Assembly (NCBI GenBank): GCA_903866355.1
Contig: CAIPNE010000298.1
Span: 1 to 7,398 of the forward strand
Reading direction: 5' to 3'
Origin: an uncultured Gammaproteobacteria bacterium
Lineage (GTDB): Bacteria; Pseudomonadota; Gammaproteobacteria; Ga0077536
Length of the DNA: 7,398 nt
Made by a program: the position numbers and the translations under genes
The notes under the pieces: generated by a model
Seen by the model: the letters and a program-made list of their open reading frames with translations, nothing else
What the model was told of the DNA's origin: nothing
Databases searched by the model: none
Part shown: one piece after another, positions 6,343 through 7,398 of the stretch
Layout: the number at the start of each line of letters is the position of its first letter
Position numbering within the stretch: the first letter of the stretch is position 1

Positions 6343-6365
6343 AACCAAATCGCGAACCAATCGCG
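6343..6365. repeat. Tandem direct repeat with internal dyad, upstream of the DUF447 unit
   Basis: AACCAAATCGCG (6343-6354) is followed directly by AACCAATCGCG (6355-6365), which differs by a single missing A. Within it, CGCGA (6351-6355) and TCGCG (6361-6365) form an inverted pair with a 5-nt spacer. It sits about 26 bp upstream of the preferred DUF447 start and about 85 bp upstream of the sigma-54-like element. It could be an operator or activator site; this is inference from position and symmetry only. Confidence 0.4.
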
Positions 6366-6448
6366 CGGAAGGTCATCGATGGTGGTGAAATTCGATTCCA
6401 AGCCACTGATTTTTAGAGGCTGGCCAAGGATTGGGCGGCCGCAACGGA

Positions 6449-6464
6449 TGGCACGCTTGGTGCT
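6449..6464 (+). promoter_or_regulatory. Candidate sigma-54 (-24/-12) promoter of pqqA
   Basis: The sequence TGGCACGCTTGGTGCT matches the sigma-54 consensus TGGCACG-N4-TTGCW at all but one defined base. The invariant GG (6450-6451) and GC (6462-6463) are exactly 10 bp apart. Transcription would begin near 6475, giving a leader of about 85 nt before pqqA. I see no convincing sigma-70 promoter for pqqA in this divergent gap. Sigma-54 promoters need an upstream enhancer-binding activator; the repeat at 6343-6365 is a possible site. A GCAC/GTGC dyad overlaps the element and could contribute to the match by chance. Confidence 0.5.
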
Positions 6465-6546
6465 GCGTCGAATTGAACGCAGACGGCTCATTCTGTCAGC
6501 GTGGAAGTCGCGCCTCAACCGGCGCGATACCAATAAAAAAAATTCT

Positions 6547-6551
6547 AGGAG
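6547..6551 (+). promoter_or_regulatory. pqqA: Ribosome-binding site of pqqA
   Basis: AGGAG lies 8 nt before the ATG at 6560. It decides the start of this very short gene, because the same frame is open further upstream (from about 6431) without any PqqA-like sequence. Confidence 0.8.
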
Positions 6552-6559
6552 TTCACACC

Positions 6560-6634
6560 ATGGCTTGGCAGACCCCGTCGTTTGATGACGTGCGTTTCGG
6601 CTTCGAAGTCACGATGTACATCAACAACCGTTGA
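6560..6634 (+). CDS. pqqA: PQQ precursor peptide PqqA
   Basis: This 24-residue peptide is the ribosomal precursor of pyrroloquinoline quinone. It carries the conserved core FGFEVTMYINNR (residues 13-24). Glu 16 and Tyr 20 are at the canonical spacing; the radical-SAM enzyme PqqE, with PqqD as chaperone, crosslinks these two residues, and proteolysis then frees them. Family peptides are usually 23-24 residues, starting with a Trp near position 2-3 as here (W3). The start is fixed by AGGAG at 6547-6551. It is preceded by a sigma-54-like promoter and followed by a strong hairpin and then pqqC. The usual neighbour pqqB is missing from this position. High transcription relative to downstream genes is common for pqqA, and the hairpin fits that. 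Confidence 0.97.
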   Translation: MAWQTPSFDDVRFGFEVTMYINNR

Positions 6635-6649
6635 TTTCGTGATGCACCA

Positions 6650-6687
6650 CCCTGAGGACCTGCAAGGGTCCTCAGGGCTTTAAGCCC
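6650..6687 (+). promoter_or_regulatory. Hairpin attenuator or RNA-processing element between pqqA and pqqC, with a competing second stem
   Basis: CCCTGAGGACC (6650-6660) and GGTCCTCAGGG (6667-6677) are perfect inverted repeats of 11 bp around a 6-nt loop. Only three T follow (6679-6681), so it is not a classic intrinsic terminator. A stable stem after pqqA is known in several pqq operons and probably lets pqqA be expressed above the enzyme genes. The last GGG can instead pair in GGGC (6675-6678) with GCCC (6684-6687), which gives a smaller exclusive alternative. The function is inferred. Confidence 0.65.
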
Positions 6688-6710
6688 CGACCGAGGCCCT
6701 CGTCTACCCC

Positions 6711-7398
6711 GTGCCTGAATTCTCTATCCGCCGCCGCGCAACGCAAGAACCCTCCTGGACGCCTAGCGAGTTCGAGCAACGCCTGCGCGCCAAAGAACGC
6801 TACTACCATCTGCATCATCCCTTTCACGTCCAGATGAACGAGCGTGGGGTGAGCCGTGTAGCGGTGCAAGGGTGGGTAACCAACCGGTTTTACTACCAAC
6901 AGTGCATCCCGTTGAAAGACGCCGCCGTGTTGGCCAACTGCACCGAACGAGACGCCCGGCGGCTGTGGATCCAACGCATTCTCGATCACGACGGCCTCAC
7001 CGGTGACGAAGGTGGCATTGAGGCTTGGCTCCAACTCGGGGCCGCAGTGGGCTTGGAGCGCGACTATCTGGAAAGTGGCGAAGGCGTGCTACCCGGGGTG
7101 CGTTTCGCGGTAGACGCCTATGTGAATTTCGCGCGGCGGGCGAGCTTCGAGGAGGCCGCCTGTTCCTCGCTAACCGAACTCTTCGCCCCGACCATCCATC
7201 AACGCCGCCTCGATAACTGGCCCGCGCTCTACCCTTGGATCGACGCCGGTGGCTATCGGTATTTTCGCACCCGCCTGAGCGAAGCGCGGCGCGATGTTGA
7301 GCACGGCTTGAAAATCTCCTTGGAACATTTCCAAACTCGCAGCGATCAGGAATACGCGCTCAGCATTCTCCAGTTCAAGCTCAACGTCCTGTGGACCA
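6711..7398 (+). CDS. pqqC: Pyrroloquinoline-quinone synthase PqqC (3' partial)
   Basis: PqqC catalyses the last step of PQQ synthesis, an O2-dependent, cofactor-free ring closure and eight-electron oxidation. 229 residues are visible; Klebsiella PqqC has 251, so roughly 20-30 residues lie beyond the right edge. With an offset of nine residues to the Klebsiella enzyme, all active-site positions I can recall are kept: H33 (H24), R59 (R50), Q63 (Q54), H93 (H84), Y137 (Y128), E156 (E147), H163 (H154), R166 (R157), Y184 (Y175), R188 (R179) and K223 (K214). Clear motifs are GWVTNRFYYQ, RILDHDG, SSLTELFAP and RRDVEHG. The GTG at 6711 is the first start after an in-frame stop at 6681-6683; a GAGG at 6693-6696 is a weak, distant ribosome-binding site. 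It directly follows pqqA, without pqqB in between. Confidence 0.97.
   Translation, partial: MPEFSIRRRATQEPSWTPSEFEQRLRAKERYYHLHHPFHVQMNERGVSRVAVQGWVTNRFYYQQCIPLKDAAVLANCTERDARRLWIQRILDHDGLTGDEGGIEAWLQLGAAVGLERDYLESGEGVLPGVRFAVDAYVNFARRASFEEAACSSLTELFAPTIHQRRLDNWPALYPWIDAGGYRYFRTRLSEARRDVEHGLKISLEHFQTRSDQEYALSILQFKLNVLWT

Larger units (their letters stand above)
6318..6559. other. Divergent regulatory region between the DUF447-mfnB-pcd unit and pqqA
   Basis: These 242 bp contain no convincing gene. From left to right they hold the AGGAG of the DUF447 gene (6326-6330, minus strand), an AT-rich TTTATAT on the minus strand (about 6338-6344) that could be a -10 element though no good -35 stands at the right distance, the tandem repeat at 6343-6365, the sigma-54-like element at 6449-6464, and an A-rich stretch (6533-6542) just before the pqqA ribosome-binding site. 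It probably controls both the pterin/furan unit and PQQ synthesis. Confidence 0.6.

Noticed and set aside
6256..6585. 109-codon plus-strand frame across the divergent gap
   Set aside because: It overlaps the DUF447 start, the promoter region and pqqA; its sequence is rich in Arg and Ser with no motif, and it has no ribosome-binding site.
6672..7034. 120-codon minus-strand frame opposite pqqC
   Set aside because: It lies over well-conserved PqqC codons and shows no family features.

Overview
The window is GC-rich (roughly 60 %) and almost fully coding. It carries eleven recognisable genes, nearly all for cofactor biosynthesis: molybdenum cofactor (mobA-mobB fusion, moeA, moaE, moaD, moaC), pyrroloquinoline quinone (pqqB, pqqA, pqqC), and a trio typical of tetrahydromethanopterin/methanofuran-dependent C1 metabolism (mfnB-type DUF556, DUF447, and a pterin-4a-carbinolamine dehydratase). 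PQQ serves methanol dehydrogenases, Moco serves formate dehydrogenase, and H4MPT/methanofuran carry formaldehyde-level C1 units. Together they suggest a methylotrophic or methanotrophic proteobacterium, probably beta or gamma. The exact lineage cannot be read from the sequence.

Layout, left to right. Positions 1-2333 (+) hold the 3' part of a mobA-mobB fusion overlapping moeA. Convergent to them, on the minus strand, is a compact moaD-moaE-pqqB unit (4003 down to 2346) with a plausible sigma-70 promoter at 4046-4073. Divergent from moaD is moaC (4080-4562, +). It ends in a 4-base CTAG shared with the stop of the convergent carbinolamine dehydratase gene. That gene is the last of a second minus-strand unit, DUF447 - mfnB - pcd (6317 down to 4559). 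A divergent intergenic region of about 240 bp (6318-6559) follows. It contains a tandem repeat and a strong sigma-54-like -24/-12 element pointing at pqqA. pqqA (24 codons) is followed by an 11-bp perfect hairpin and then pqqC, which runs off the right edge.

The notable points are: pqqB sits in a molybdopterin operon about 3.3 kb from pqqA, and pqqC directly follows pqqA; MoaD continues four residues past the Gly-Gly that must normally be its C-terminus; PqqB lacks two cysteines of its usual CxCxxC motif; a sigma-54-like promoter precedes pqqA; and three one-carbon cofactor pathways are interleaved, including a DUF447 protein of unknown function translationally coupled to mfnB. I found no mobile elements, CRISPR arrays, tRNAs or rRNAs. 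No wholly new defence-like or mobile system is visible; the interest lies in the gene arrangement and in odd details of known families.
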